Positions 1-11,976 of a stretch of 64,000 bases of DNA are shown piece by piece (position 1 is the first letter of the stretch; each line of letters opens with the position of its first letter). The position numbers and the translations under genes are program-made. The notes under the pieces are model-generated. The model worked only from the letters and a program-made list of their open reading frames with translations. It was not told where the DNA came from and did not search any database. Source of the DNA: Emmonsiellopsis sp. PD_33 (lineage: Eukaryota; Ascomycota; Eurotiomycetes; Onygenales; Ajellomycetaceae); assembly GCA_032988165.1 (NCBI GenBank), contig JANTQF010000054.1:1-64000 (forward strand), given 5' to 3'.

Positions 1-169
1 AGAAAAAACCTGGGGTATAATAAATCTGTCTCGCTTTGACAGCTATCTCTCTTTTCCCTTCCTCCGTGGGCGCCGCCAGGCGCGGGGGGGGGGGGTCCGA
101 TATTTTAATAAGCGGCCAATATCAATATACGCGCATCCCCATCCTCTCTTCCTTCCAATTTCACGTGGG
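1..169. other. Left-edge non-coding sequence with poly-G run
   Basis: No supported gene. A run of about 12 G lies at 84-95. The stretch is downstream of the minus-strand gene ending at 170 and probably holds its 3' UTR. Confidence 0.5.
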
Positions 170-1105
170 CTACCCTACCAACTCCGACGGAGGATGCTTC
201 ACCCCAAGTTCCGCTAGATGCCGCTCCTTATTATCCAACTCAAAGCCGCCATACGCAGACGTATTGCCTGCATTCCCAGCACTCGCAGAAATTGCCTCCA
301 TCTTCCCCTTCCTCTCCATTAGCGCCCACGCTAGCGCAGCTGCCGCAATAACTCCCAACGGCACACCAACGGCCGCGCCAATAGTCGTCTCATGAGACTT
401 GGACGCGGGGCATTCTGCTGCTGGTGATCCTGTGCATGACGGTGTAGGCTGTGCGCTTGCAGTTGTGGTGGGCGCGGCAGATGAAGTGGGGAGTGAGGTG
501 GCTGAAGTGGTCCTTGAGAGGCCAGAGAGACCTGCAACTCCTATAATGACTTCAGCTATGGGCAGACTGATAGGGCTATCGCCGTTCTCGCAGCCCAGTT
601 TGCCATTGACAATAGCCGTGCTCCCGCAGCAGTAGTCGGAATCCATGCGATTATAATGAAGAGGGACGATTGGGCTGCCGCCATTCGTGAAGTAGTCTCC
701 TATCAAATTTGTTTAGTGAGGGGTGAAATGGAGAGCGGAGAGGAGTTTGGCGGTGGATTTTATTGAAGATTTGAGGCGGATAGTGATGTTTTGCTCTTCT
801 ATAGGGATAGATGGGATAGTGAACATACTGCATGGCGCATAACAGCCCGATCCCCAATCCTTATCTGTGCATGTCAGCCTCCCCAGCACCAACCCGGCGG
901 ATTCCTGGAGGAAGCAGAGACCATTGCTCAGGCAGATATTGTTGGGACCACAGCAATTTGTGGTTTCACCGTCTGTGCATGGAACGTGGTCTGGGTACTC
1001 TGTGCCATCAAGGGCATAGCATGTTCGGCTTTGGCTGAGTACTGGTGTTGTGTAAAGGGTGAGGAGGAGTGTGAAGGCGAGGGCCCATATTGTTGATCGT
1101 GCCAT
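170..1105 (-). CDS. Cys-rich secreted-domain single-pass membrane protein, unknown function
   Basis: Two exons on the minus strand, 1105-829 and 699-170, giving 268 aa. The donor is GTATGT and the acceptor TGATAG, preceded by a CTAA-type branch; joining them keeps the frame (CysArgAspTyr across the junction). Residues 1-22 form a signal peptide. The ectodomain is cysteine-rich, with CCGPNNICLSNGLC-type spacing and a later DYCCGS. A Ser/Thr/Pro-rich linker (about 155-190) precedes one transmembrane helix (about 199-219, Gly/Ala/Val/Leu-rich) followed by a charged tail (ERKGK) of about 50 residues. This architecture recurs in ascomycete predicted cell-surface proteins with no assigned role. A cell-wall sensor-like or adhesive role is possible but is inference. 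The Met at 1105 is chosen because it starts the signal peptide; the frame extends upstream without a signal-like sequence. Confidence 0.85.
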
Positions 1106-2838
1106 TGTCAATGGATGTTCCCTTTTGTTTGGAATTTGTCCCAAAGAGGAAGCGGAGGGGACTCGAGCCTCAAGGCTGTGTGTGTGAGCGGGCGATGGAG
1201 ACACGAAAAAAAATGAAAGTTTGAAGCCTTTGTCTGGGTGGAAGGCTGATCCCAAAGGCACGCCGATGAGAAGGAAAGGAGAGGAAATTGACAGAGGATA
1301 TCCCAATTCCCTTGCCTTATTCTTATTCTCCACCAAGGGCCCAACGATAGGCGTTGGAAAGGGGGGATCCGCCAATTGGGTTGGATAACCATTCGAGTCG
1401 TGGAGACCTTCGGGCTTCAGCCTCGAACTCCGTGTCCTGGGCCACAAACCCGCCGCATGAGAGCTGTTGGCAGCAAGGATTGACGGCAGGACTTGTTAGA
1501 TTCACAGGTTCAACCCAGTGCTGCTGGTGAAGATGAGCCTGCTCCTCGTTCTGGACCCTGGCGATTGAATACCCCTAATATCCGCCCATCCATCGAGCAA
1601 CCGTCCACCGTCTCACTTTGACGGATCCATCTTCCAAACCACCCATGATGTGATCGCCACAACACTAGGAGGAAGAGAGGGAGGTGAAGATTCCTGCTAG
1701 TGCGAGCCCACATTTTTCCGCCCTCTTCCCCGACCTGACACGGACAAAAGAACGAAAGAAAGAAAGAAGGGAAAAGAAAAGGTTTTATGAGGTAGTATGC
1801 CCAGAAAACCCCCATGATCTTGAACACATTCCGCGCCATTAAAATAGATAGAAGAGCACCCTCATTTCTATTTGGGGACATCCATGCAGATTGAAATCAC
1901 CCAGTTTATTATTATTTCAGTTGTATGATTTTTTTGACCAAGTCTAATAATTAGGCCCAGGAACCGCCCGTTGGATTGCGGGATGTGCGGGTTTGCGGGT
2001 AAGAACCTTAACCCTTGACGGCCTTGAGCTGTGGGATCTCGATTGTAGGTAGTTGGCCGAGTTGAACGTCCCAACCGACTTCTCGAAGGCTTGGGAGTGC
2101 TCACACAGAACCTCATATCATCCCTTCTTCAAATGCTTGGGCAGTATGAGCCTCTCAGAATACTTCAACCATCAAAAAGTCCGCAATGTAACCTTGAGGG
2201 GATCTTGCGTTGTTTGTCCCCACTGCTGGTCTGATGATGTCCTCTTGTTATTGGATTCTTGTTTTCTCTCCACCTTTCAACACTGCTAAAATGGTGATGG
2301 AAGTGATGCCCCCTCACTATTTTAGATCATAAGAAGTCTGGGGAAGGATCACTGCTTCTTTCATTATTTGTTTCATTGTTTTGGTTGTTGGGAAGGACTT
2401 TAAGAGGAGATGATTTTTATAGAATATTGCACCAAGTGTGAATAATGAATGGTTGGTTGATATCACCAGCTCTATGTCTTCCAAAAAATTTATCATGACG
2501 GACCACCTCACAATACATACATCCACCCTCCACATGACGAACTAGGGGAAATCCACCAATCAGCAGACTTCTAGAAATAATGGCATTGCAACCCCATCTT
2601 GCGCGTATTGACATTGCCTTCTGCCTTACTATATATAGTGAAAAAGGTGATTTATTAAGGTCTTATGCTTTGGTTTCAGATGACTTCTTTAACTACTAAC
2701 TAGTGACGACTGAGCAGGCAGACACTTTGTTGAAATCTCTCCCGAATTTCGAAATCTGCCCGCCTTCTCTTTACCACTGACCAAATATTCGATAACTAAA
2801 CAATCACTCTTCAACTTGGAAAAAAGAGAAGAAAAAAA
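1106..2838. other. Divergent intergenic region, no supported gene
   Basis: About 1.7 kb between the minus-strand membrane protein and the plus-strand GNAT gene. Open frames here lack conserved-looking sequence and are interrupted by low-complexity tracts (A/G-rich near 1750-1785). It should hold both promoters. I recognise no specific operator. Confidence 0.5.
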
Positions 2839-3547
2839 ATGTCATCAAAGTAAGTAACCTGGCAATCAAATCATCATCTAAAACAGCCCATAAATCAAAA
2901 GGCGAATATCTAACCATATAAAAAGCGGCCCCTCCCCCCTCTCAATAATCCAGGCAACAGAAGACTCCATCCCCGCCGTCCTCCACCTCTTCGACACCGC
3001 CGTGCAATGGCTCGTCTCCCAAAACAGAACCGGTCAATGGGGAACTGCCCCATTCTCCGCAAACCCCCAACGGTCCGACCAGCTCAGAGAATTCATCACG
3101 ACCGGCCACGGTCTCTGGCTGGCTGTTAAGCCGTTTCCCCCTACTACCACTAATACTGATACTAGTAGTGGTAGTGGTGATGATCCCATCAACCCCGTCA
3201 CCATCCACACATCACCCCCCGGCATCATCGTCGGCGCACTGGCTGTCGGGGATAAGATGCCCTATGTCCCGGCCGTCGATGAGCCGGAGGTTTATGTGCG
3301 GATGTTAATTACGGATCGGAAGTGTGTGGGGGATGGGATTGGGAAGAGGCTGTTGGAGCATGCGCGGGGGATTGCGAGGAAGGCTGGGGTTTCGTTGATG
3401 AGGGTGGATTGCTATGGGGGGGATGATGAGAAGTTGGTGAGGTATTATGAGTCGCAGGGGTTTAGGCGGGTGCTGAGGTTTGAGCCGAAGGAGAATTGGC
3501 CCTGCCAGGTGCTTGAGATGCGGGTGGAGGGGGGAGAGGGATGTTGA
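2839..3547 (+). CDS. GNAT-family N-acetyltransferase
   Basis: Likely two exons, 2839-2849 and 2926-3547, giving 210 aa. The first exon is only 11 bases (ATG to a GTAAGT donor). The acceptor at 2924-2925, 12 bases after a CTAAC branch, is the one I found that joins in frame; the protein would start MSSNGPSPLSIIQATED, which fits the usual first beta strand of GNATs (I-x-x-A-T). A CAG acceptor at 2951-2953 looks stronger but shifts the frame. The C-terminal half carries VYVRMLITD, then the acetyl-CoA loop region GDGIGKRLLEHARG and the late helix/strand VRYYESQGFRRV typical of the fold. Substrate unknown. A low-complexity Thr/Asn/Asp/Ser/Gly insert (about 70-85) separates the N-terminal strand pair from the core. 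The N-terminus is the uncertain part. Confidence 0.85.
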
Positions 3548-4075
3548 GTATTGAGGGGGGGATGGATGGATGTACAGTACATATGTTCACGTCTGTCAAG
3601 AAGAATGCATTGGCAATTATGAATTGAGGTAGCCATTTCTCAGGCCTCTAGAAGAGTGTGTATAGTGGATATTATTAGCATTTCAAACCTGTTCAAATTC
3701 AAAAAGACGACCAAGGTCCATCCCATAATTAAATTGCGACCTCCAGTTTGACGAGAATTGAAACTTCCTCGATGTCTGCAGGGCTTGCAAACGGAGATCT
3801 CGCCTCTGGCTGCAGTTTATTATTAGTGTTGCCGCCCAACCGAAACAGCCTGAACCACCACCACCTCCTCCACAACAACTGCCACCAAGACTAACTTTCA
3901 AAACTGCCCTGTGACGTATTGCTCCGTCTAATCCCCAATCCGCTGCATCGCCTTCAAGTAGCCTTCCGCGCTTGTTTGTCTCGTTTGACGCCCGCCCCGA
4001 TGAGCTTGGGTTGATCCGTGCCTGTCTGGCCTCGCACTCACTCGGGCCTGGCTTGGGGGACGCTCGGCATTCGCT
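3548..4075. other. Intergenic region between GNAT gene and palB
   Basis: About 530 bases with no supported gene; holds the 3' end of the GNAT transcript and the palB promoter. Open frames on the minus strand here are shadows extending into palB. Confidence 0.5.
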
Positions 4076-6868
4076 ATGTCCCCGCCATCTTCGAAGTTTG
4101 GGCAGATCGAGGCTCAGGCACAGGTACTCCCCCCTCGCAATATACCTATACAGTGTTCCTGAGCTAACCTGCCCCATAGAAAGCAGAGAATGATGTATCC
4201 GCAGCTGAGACCCAGAGCTCTGCTCTGGAGGCTGCAATCGGCGCCATCGAGCATTACATGAATGCCCTGAAACTGGCTAGCTCCCCCAGTGACAGGCAGA
4301 GACTAGACGTGAAATGCAAGGAGCTGCTTAGAACCGCTGAAGAGATCAAGAGATCGAAAAATTGGAGCCAACCTCGTCGTCCCCGTGTCACTCCACGCAA
4401 CCCGAATTTGACACTGCGAGAACCAATCTCGACGCGGGCTCTTTCAAATAGGGAGCAGATCATTCTTTTGGAGGATTCGAAACTGAATGGATTTGTCTTT
4501 CCTCCCTGGTCTTCTGAGCCTGATCCGAGGGAGTTTGAACTTGAGGAGGATAGTGAATATTTTACGTATGTGGCTAGATGAAGTAACAAGGCGCAATGCT
4601 CTTCTAACTCTTCACAGGGACAATTGCAACCTTCCCCTTTCAACACTACAATATGAGATTTTCGATGGCTGGAAACGACCTTCGGAGATGCTAGGCGCGG
4701 TGGACACAGTCAGTGGCGGAAATGGGGCTAATCCTATGATGGAGAGCACACAGCCTGTTGATCTTGTACAGGATGTCACTACAGATTGTTCTGTTGTTGC
4801 AAGTCTCTGTGCTGCTATTTCTCGAGTCGAAAGAGGATACTCTGAGGTAATACACGCTCTTTCAATTGTATTTGTGATATCTGCTGATAAAGGTTTCTAG
4901 TCTGCTGCGATCAAGTTCTATCCATCTGATGAGCAGACCTCGTCTCCGCTGCTATCAGAGTCGGGAAAGTACATTTTTCGAATGCACTTTAACGGGTGTT
5001 ATCGAAAGGTCATAATTGATGATCGCCTTCCGTCTTCGAAGACTTCAAGGTTCCTTCACGTCGTTGATAGAAACAACCCTAAGCTTCTTTGGCCGGCTTT
5101 GGTGGAAAAGGCCTATCTAAAGGTTAGAGGAGGTTATGATTTCCCCGGAAGTAATTCTGGGACCGACCTTTGGGTCCTTACTGGCTGGATCCCGGAGCAA
5201 ATATTTCTCCACCATGAGGATGTGGTATCTGATCAGCTATGGAAACGTCTTTTCAAGGCATTCAACTACGGTGATGTATTAATTACCGTGGGCACTGGGA
5301 CCTTGAGTAAGAGGGAAGAAGAAGAGTTGGGCCTAGTCAGCGTCCACGACTACGCGGTTCTTGACATGAGAGAAAACGATGGCCGCCGCCAATTACTAGT
5401 CAAAAACCCCTGGGCAGCCGGTGCTGTGTGGAAAGGGATTGGACAATCTGCACCTGCGGCGAAGGGATTTGAGCAGGATCCTGACTCACAAGAGAATTCC
5501 TCTATTTCCCCTGGGACGTTCTGGACAGACTGTGATAAGTTACTCCAGAATTTTGAGAATCTATACCTAAATTGGAACCCCAAACTTTTTGCCCATAGAC
5601 AGGACATCCACTTCTCCTGGGATCTTTCTACAGCGAGTTCCGTCCCCGGTTGCTTCGTTAGCAACCCCCAATTCTCCGTGTCTTCAAAATCAGGCGGCTC
5701 TGTCTGGATCCTATTAAGTCGACACTTCAAGACAGGTGACTATATTGGATCTGGAAACGACGGAAACGACCTCCTAGACCTCTTATCCGAAAGCGACGAA
5801 CCAGGCTTTATCAGCATCTACGTTTTCAAGAACAATGGCCAAAATGTTTGTCTGAGTGACGGAGCACTGCATCGCGGCCCCTACGTCGACTCCCCTAATA
5901 CCCTAATGAGATTCGAAATGCCCCCTAACACCACCTACACTATCGTCGCGGCCGAACAGTCCCTCCGCCGAATACCCCACAATTTCTCCCTATCAGGCTT
6001 CTCCACATCCCCCCTCTACATATCCCCCGCCACGGAGAAATACGCACACATCACCAAGCTCCAATCATCCTGGACCCCATCTACGGCTGGCGGCAACGCC
6101 GACTCCCCCCGCTACCCGACAAACCCCCAATTCCACCTCACAATCACAACCCCCTGCTCTATAGCCGTCCTCCTGGAAACCTCCAACCCCCAACTCGCCA
6201 CGCACGTAAAAGTCCTCTGGTCCCCATCCAGCAGCAACCCCCGCATCACCTCTCTCCGCACCCGCGACATCGCTTTCGATAGCGGCGACTACCGCCGCGG
6301 TTGCGCCCTCGCCGAACACAACAACCTCCTTATAGGTAGCTACACAATAGTCTGCTCAACTTTCGCCGCAGACCAACTAGGCGCATTCACACTATGGTTA
6401 AAAACTACCCACCCGACACCCCGGCCCCGTCTCTTACCCCCCGAACACGCCGGCCGCCTCTCCATCACCTCCACACCGGGTATCTTCCCGCCAGGAACCG
6501 ACCGCCTCCTCGCCCCACTGACCATCTCTCGCCTCACCCGCGCAAAGCTGATCGCACGCCACCACGGCTCGTATATCGCGGGACGTGCCGTGTCGCCGTC
6601 GTCGCCACTGCTGATGACGTTGGAGATTGGACAGGGGCCGTATAAGGAAGTGCTCGCGGCATCTGGGGAGGGAGGGTTTAGTGATTGTGTGTCCGGGATT
6701 CGGATCGAGGAGGTGGATTTGCATCCCGGGTATGAGAGCAGAGGGGGGCTGTGGGTTGTCATTGAGAGGGTTGGTGGGAGCGGCGGGCAGGTGGAGGATT
6801 GTGTGGTTGTTGAGGTGTTGGCGGAGGAGAGGGTGGGGATTGGGGAATGGGGGGTTGGGGAGGGGTAG
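4076..6868 (+). CDS. palB: Calpain-like cysteine protease PalB/Rim13 (ambient pH signalling)
   Basis: Four exons: 4076-4123, 4180-4565, 4618-4846 and 4901-6868, all joining in frame, giving 876 aa, the size expected for PalB. The N-terminal about 100 residues form a helical MIT-like region (KAENDVSAAE onward, with a basic stretch after it). The papain-like calpain core shows the triad: Cys202 in QDVTTDCSVVASL, His370 in SVHDYAVLDM and Asn390 in LLVKNPWAAG. The C-terminal half fits the tandem calpain beta-sandwich (C2-like) domains. In known fungi PalB/Rim13 is recruited to ESCRT-III (Vps32/Snf7) on endosomal or plasma-membrane pH-sensing complexes and is thought to cleave the transcription factor PacC/Rim101 under neutral-alkaline conditions. 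The next gene downstream, vta1, is also an ESCRT-III-linked protein. No truncation or missing catalytic residue is seen. Confidence 0.95.
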
Positions 6869-7390
6869 GCTGCTTGATTGATTTAGGCGTTTTTTTTGTG
6901 GGAGGCTGGGGGTTTGTTTCTGACGGTATGATATCAGCATAGCATAGCATAGCATCGGAGGGTGATAATTTTTCGCCGTGGGCATTTACGCGGATGCGAT
7001 TTATTCCTTTCTTTTTTTTGCGAAGCAATGGAACGTGCATGCATGTATGCATGTGCGCAGCGAGATGCTTTGATGATAGATAGCATTGTTGTCCGTTAGA
7101 TAATATCTATTGATTATCAAAACCATTTCAATCCATCCATATCTACGTCTCCATGGACAATGCGATCTGGAGTCCTGAGATATTGGACGGCATGGTCAGG
7201 ATGAGTTGATCTAGGGCGGTGCACGGGCCAACCGCTGACTAAGTTGGCTTTGCCTTTCATCAACGTCATCTCTCAAACGGAGCAAATGCGGGCAGAAAGG
7301 TAGCTTCGACTCCACGAAACCCGCCACTTGAACAGCATCATCCCGCCCTGCGTGCTACCAACTCAACAGTCCGTTCCCTATATACCCAAA
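6869..7390. other. palB-vta1 spacer
   Basis: About 520 bases. Contains a short direct repeat (AGCATAGCATAGCAT, about 6938-6952) and a CATG-rich stretch (7036-7055). It serves as the palB 3' region and vta1 promoter. No gene seen. Confidence 0.5.
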
Positions 7391-8882
7391 ATGGCGGCGA
7401 CTATTCCCGCAAAGCTCAAGTCTGCGGACATCTCTCGCTTTGCTACTCGGGCCGCCCAATGTGAGAAGGTGAAGCCGGTCGTTTCTTACTGGTGTATGTT
7501 TACCCCGGAGCTCTCATTACGGGGGAGGGAGCGGGCCTAAGCTAATGACTGGGAGCAGGTAACTACTGGATTGTGAACCAGATATTGGCAAAGGGACTCC
7601 ACAATTCGGATTCCGAATGTCTAAAATACACCACAGACCTGATGGATAAACTCGAGCAGGTATACTGGGCGTCCCTCGGGCCACTGCCAGTCCATCCGAG
7701 CTAATACCTTTCGACTGTATCTCTAGTTTAAATCCGCAAACGCTGATAATGACACCGTGGTGGATGATGCTGCAGGACAAGCTTACGTTGAACAATTTGG
7801 ATTGGAGACATTCCAGCGGGCAGACAATGCTGTTCGGGCCAACAAAGCTTCATTGTTCGCTAGTGATCCTACGCCGTGATTCTCTATACCTTTTCACTAA
7901 CTCTGTGGCTAGACAAACTGCGGATACATTCCAAGCTGCAGCTACTTTCCTAGAGCTATGTCAGATATGGGGCCAGATTGATCCAGAAATCGCCGCCAAG
8001 GTTAAATTTGCGAAATACCATGCGTTGCGGATTGCGAAGGCACTGAAAGCAGGCGAGGATCCGAATTTGTCGAACCCATCAATGGAGGAGGATGCCAAAA
8101 TGGAGGATGGACCTCCTTTAGATCCAAATGACCCGGAGGTTCAAGCTCTACATAACCCAGGTCCGGAACAAGACGCGGGCCAACAAAGACCGCGCCAGCC
8201 ATCGGTAGAGGACGTCCCAGACGACTTCGACAGCGTCCAACGAAGATTAGCACAGCAGTCATCACTGGACGAATCCCTTCATCCCTCCAGATCCTCGTCA
8301 GTCCCTCCTCCACGTCCACAGGAATCAGATCATGCTACGGCCGCTTCCAGCACAGGTCTTCCAAGTCCCCCAACATATCCCGCTGGTATGATGGACCTAG
8401 GTCCCAATCATCCCCACCGCCCCTCACGTATTGTTCACGGATTGGTCCCCGACCTCCCCGCGGCCCCCTCCGACTTCCCCTCCCCAGCTTCGAGCAACCA
8501 AGACATCCCATCAACAAACATAGGAACGTTCCCAGACAGAATGCATACACTCAGTACATTCCAGTCATTTCCCGCTCCTTCATCCCATCCACCCACCGAT
8601 GTTCACGGGCAAAGGAGTACTCCATCTCCTACCGGTACTGAGAGGAACCATTCCAACCTCGGCCCACCAACGACTGCGCCACCCACCAGTATTCAACCTA
8701 CCAAACCTATTCATGGCATAAGCTCATACCCAAATCCTACACCGAACCAGGGTGTTGACGAAGATGCGATTGCGACAGCCCAGAAGCACGCACGGTGGGC
8801 GGTGTCAGCTTTGAATTTCGATGACGTGAACACTGCTATTAAGGAGTTGAGGAACGCGCTGGAGATTTTGGGGGCGAAGTGA
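7391..8882 (+). CDS. vta1: Vta1/LIP5 homologue, Vps4 cofactor in ESCRT-III recycling
   Basis: Four exons, 7391-7493, 7559-7659, 7727-7854 and 7913-8882, give 433 aa. Residues 1-160 match the Vta1 N-terminal tandem MIT region: conserved VVSYWCNYWIVNQIL, then YVEQFGLETFQRADNAVRA and the helix TFQAAATFLELCQIWG. The middle (about 180-385) is a Pro/Ser-rich disordered linker. The C-terminal about 45 residues (AQKHARWAVSALNFDD to LRNALEILGAK) are the VSL-type domain that binds the Vps4 AAA ATPase. Vta1 stimulates Vps4 to disassemble ESCRT-III during multivesicular body sorting. The third intron uses an unusual GTTCGC donor, chosen because it is the one that restores the conserved frame between exons 3 and 4. 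It lies codirectionally downstream of palB. Confidence 0.93.
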
Positions 8883-11800
8883 TTTTGACTGCATCGGATC
8901 GACTTTCCCTGACATTAGCTGAACTTCAGAGGGAGAATGAGATTTGGCCTAACACTCCCAATCCTTCAAAGAGATGGCAAAAAAAAGCAAAAGAGAACAA
9001 ACAATTAACCATCCTGACTTCAAATGCCATTCATTCTCTCTACCTTTTTGATTTTGGTGGGACTCTACATCCCTACAACGCCCATTGCAGCTCTCTCCGT
9101 GTGTAATACCCAGTCAGGTCAAGTCTTAGCAGGCCGAAAATTGCAATTTCCCATCAAACTGATGGTTGATCTTTTTGTTACTACTCTTTATGCTGAATCC
9201 AGACTGCCAGGGCGGATGAAACTCTGGCTTTGCTGTACAGCAGACGTCGTCTATTATAATCTCTCGAATCTAGTGTTTTGTTTTTTGGGCGGGGGATTTC
9301 GAGGCATGCTTGTTTATGTATGCGCTTATGAGAGTTTGATGTATATATGAGGCAATGGCTGTTATGTATGCGTAGCTGAGTTTGAATTATAACATTTTTT
9401 TCTTGCTTTTGAACGGCTGATTTGAAGAAACTTTGGGACAAGCATGGGAGTGGTTTGGTTTTGTTTATGCAGGGGAGGGGTGAACGCCGTGCTTCGCATC
9501 CTGGGGGCATGTTGTAACCTTATTATTACTGGTATCATCCTGGCGACATCGTCAAACGCCCTCGGTGACTCTAACCTTCCCAAGCAAAACATAGCTCTGA
9601 CAGCAAATGCCCCGCTGCTGGCATCCATCACTCCCGACTCCACCATTGAAAAAAAAACTTCCAACCATCAACCGCAACACACAAAAAAGCGCCTCCCACT
9701 TACAAATAAATAAATGCAGCTACCCCTATTCTCCTTCAAAAACTCCTCTCTATCTTTCTTTTAATAAAAGGCTACCCATGGGCCATTGAAAAGAACCACA
9801 TTACATACATCCCCCCCCCCCAAATCCACTCGTCCGTCCACTGGTCCAGGGTCATGAGTGGAGCAGCAACTTGTTGGGATCCAAGTTGGCAAGTTGGGCC
9901 CTGATCGACGAGGGCCCACGCGCCCGCGGGAAACTGAAACTGGCCATGAGGTCAGTGGTCTGTGGCTGTCGGTTATTAATGATAAAAGACCGGAATGAAG
10001 GAGTGGGGGTGGTTGGAGGAGTGGGTGATATTGGATATTGGGCTTTGCGCATATGGTGGTGGGTTTTAGTTGAACTAACTGGTTGAGATAAGAATTTTGC
10101 CTGACTGGCGGTCAACTGGTCAGGTCAATGAAGAGATGGGGAAAAAGGAGGAGAGGAAGTCTGGGAGGAGGTGACATGTTGAGAAATAATAAAAGGAAGT
10201 GGGTAGGGTAGGGATGACATTGCGAGAATTTGACATTTGTTTTTCTAGTTTTCTAGCGGTATCAAACTTCGAACTTCCTCATGCATGTAATAACTCCCCC
10301 TTGTTGAAGTTCCTCGGACCGCACGGCCCCACATAATACATCGTCATTTGTAAATTGTCCGTTTTGGCGTTGGTCTTGGTTTGGCGGGATGATGGATACT
10401 CATAAAATAGTCAAAGCCCGTGGTGAAAAAGGGCTACCGAAAACAAGTGGCCAAAGAATTGCTTCAAGTATGTATGTATGTGCTGTACAGTCAACAATTG
10501 ATAACAATATTAAAATATCGACTGGCTAATCCGCTGAAAACTGACAACTGGCAGCATGTTTAAATTGTGACATGCATGGCTTGATGCGGGCGGCGAGACT
10601 GCAGGGAAATTCTGATCGGATTGAATGCCAGCGTTCCCGTACCCGCAGTCAACTAGCCAGCATTCTCCCTCGTCTAGCGGCTTGGTTGGGACACACATGC
10701 TCGCCACCTCTCGCCGTCAAGGGCGATGTGACGGCATGAGAATGGCTGTGGGTTGATCAAGGTTTTAATTGAGGTTGCAATGTGGAGGGTTGGAGTTCCC
10801 CTTGTTATTAGTTTTAATGAACCCTGGCGCGGAACCAAGAACAAAAGAATGGAACAGAAGACAGGCAATCTTGGTTCACGAATATCAAAAACTGGAGAGG
10901 TGTCACGTGGCGTGTTTCGGAAGTCACTGGTACCTGATGGCTATGGCAGAGCAGTTTGGAAACACGCGCAGTCTCCGCAAAAACTCGGCTGGCCGTCCAT
11001 AGAACGGCTGTACCTGGTACCTGGGCCGGGAGAGTTGAAGCATCTCGATCCTCGATCCCATCCAAGGTTCAAGGTTGTAGCCGTTCAACCAACGTTGATC
11101 TAGGAAAATGGAATTATGGTATTAGCCTTCCTGGGAGGGAGAAGAAGGAGTAAAAAAAGATATTATTTAACTTGCCATTGCAGTCAGCCAGAATCCCAAT
11201 GCTGTGCCTCGTTTCACTGTTTCAGCCGGACTATTATATTTGATATTGCAGGGCAGAGCGGGCTCCAAATATTAATAACAACCTTGGAGGGCTCTCCAGC
11301 GTCTGACAGAGGCGCGGATTATTTGATTAATATTGGAGTAAGCCATTGCCACGGCCGGGAGGCTGGGGATATTTATTCGGTTGTTTTAATTAGCTGGTTC
11401 TGGAGAAAAATCCACACCGAGGCCGGGCTGTCGACGACGAAGCTTGAGCCTCCTCGCTTTCTTTTCCTCGTCCTCTCTCTCTCTCTCTCTTCTTCTCTTC
11501 TCTTCTCTCCCACGCCCGTGAACTTCTCCCTTTCTCGCCTCTCCTTAATTAATCTACTATCGTTACTGTGTCCTGCCACCCTTATTATTGCTCGGAGAAG
11601 GCTGGTCCGTCTCTCCCTATAACTGCCCAATTACCTAATTACCAGGCGTCTTGCTGCCCCCAGACTATAATTCCACACCTCGTGTGTTTCCGCTCCATCA
11701 ACCGCCAGCTTGTCGCCTAGGGACATCCGCTGCTCGCCAGTATATTAGCCTGCTTATTCCCACCCCTCTACTCGCACCTCCAAACCCGACACCCGACCCT

Positions 11801-11976
11801 CTGCGTCTCAATTCCCGCCTAAACCGCCTCGAGACGCCTCGACTGTTGTTCTGCGACGACCATATCACTCGTCTTAGACCGTCTACCCCCAGCGAAACAA
11901 ATCACGCTGGACTGCCTATTGGCACTTCTTTTTGTTCCGACTCTAAATCTCCAACAACATCCCTGTTTAATTCACC
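8883..11976. other. 3-kb non-coding interval and leader of the SDR gene
   Basis: No frame here has convincing protein features. Poly-C (about 9811-9820) and short simple repeats are present. From about 11400 to 11976 the plus strand becomes strongly pyrimidine-rich, including a CT dinucleotide run near 11475-11492, as expected of a fungal core promoter and 5' leader for the gene starting at 11977. Confidence 0.55.
11465..11520 (+). promoter_or_regulatory. CT-rich promoter/leader tract
   Basis: A C/T-dominated run (TCTCTCTC units and TTCTCTTCTC blocks) about 470-510 bases upstream of the start codon at 11977. CT tracts are common at transcription start regions of highly expressed filamentous fungal genes. 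The assignment rests on composition and position only. Confidence 0.4.
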
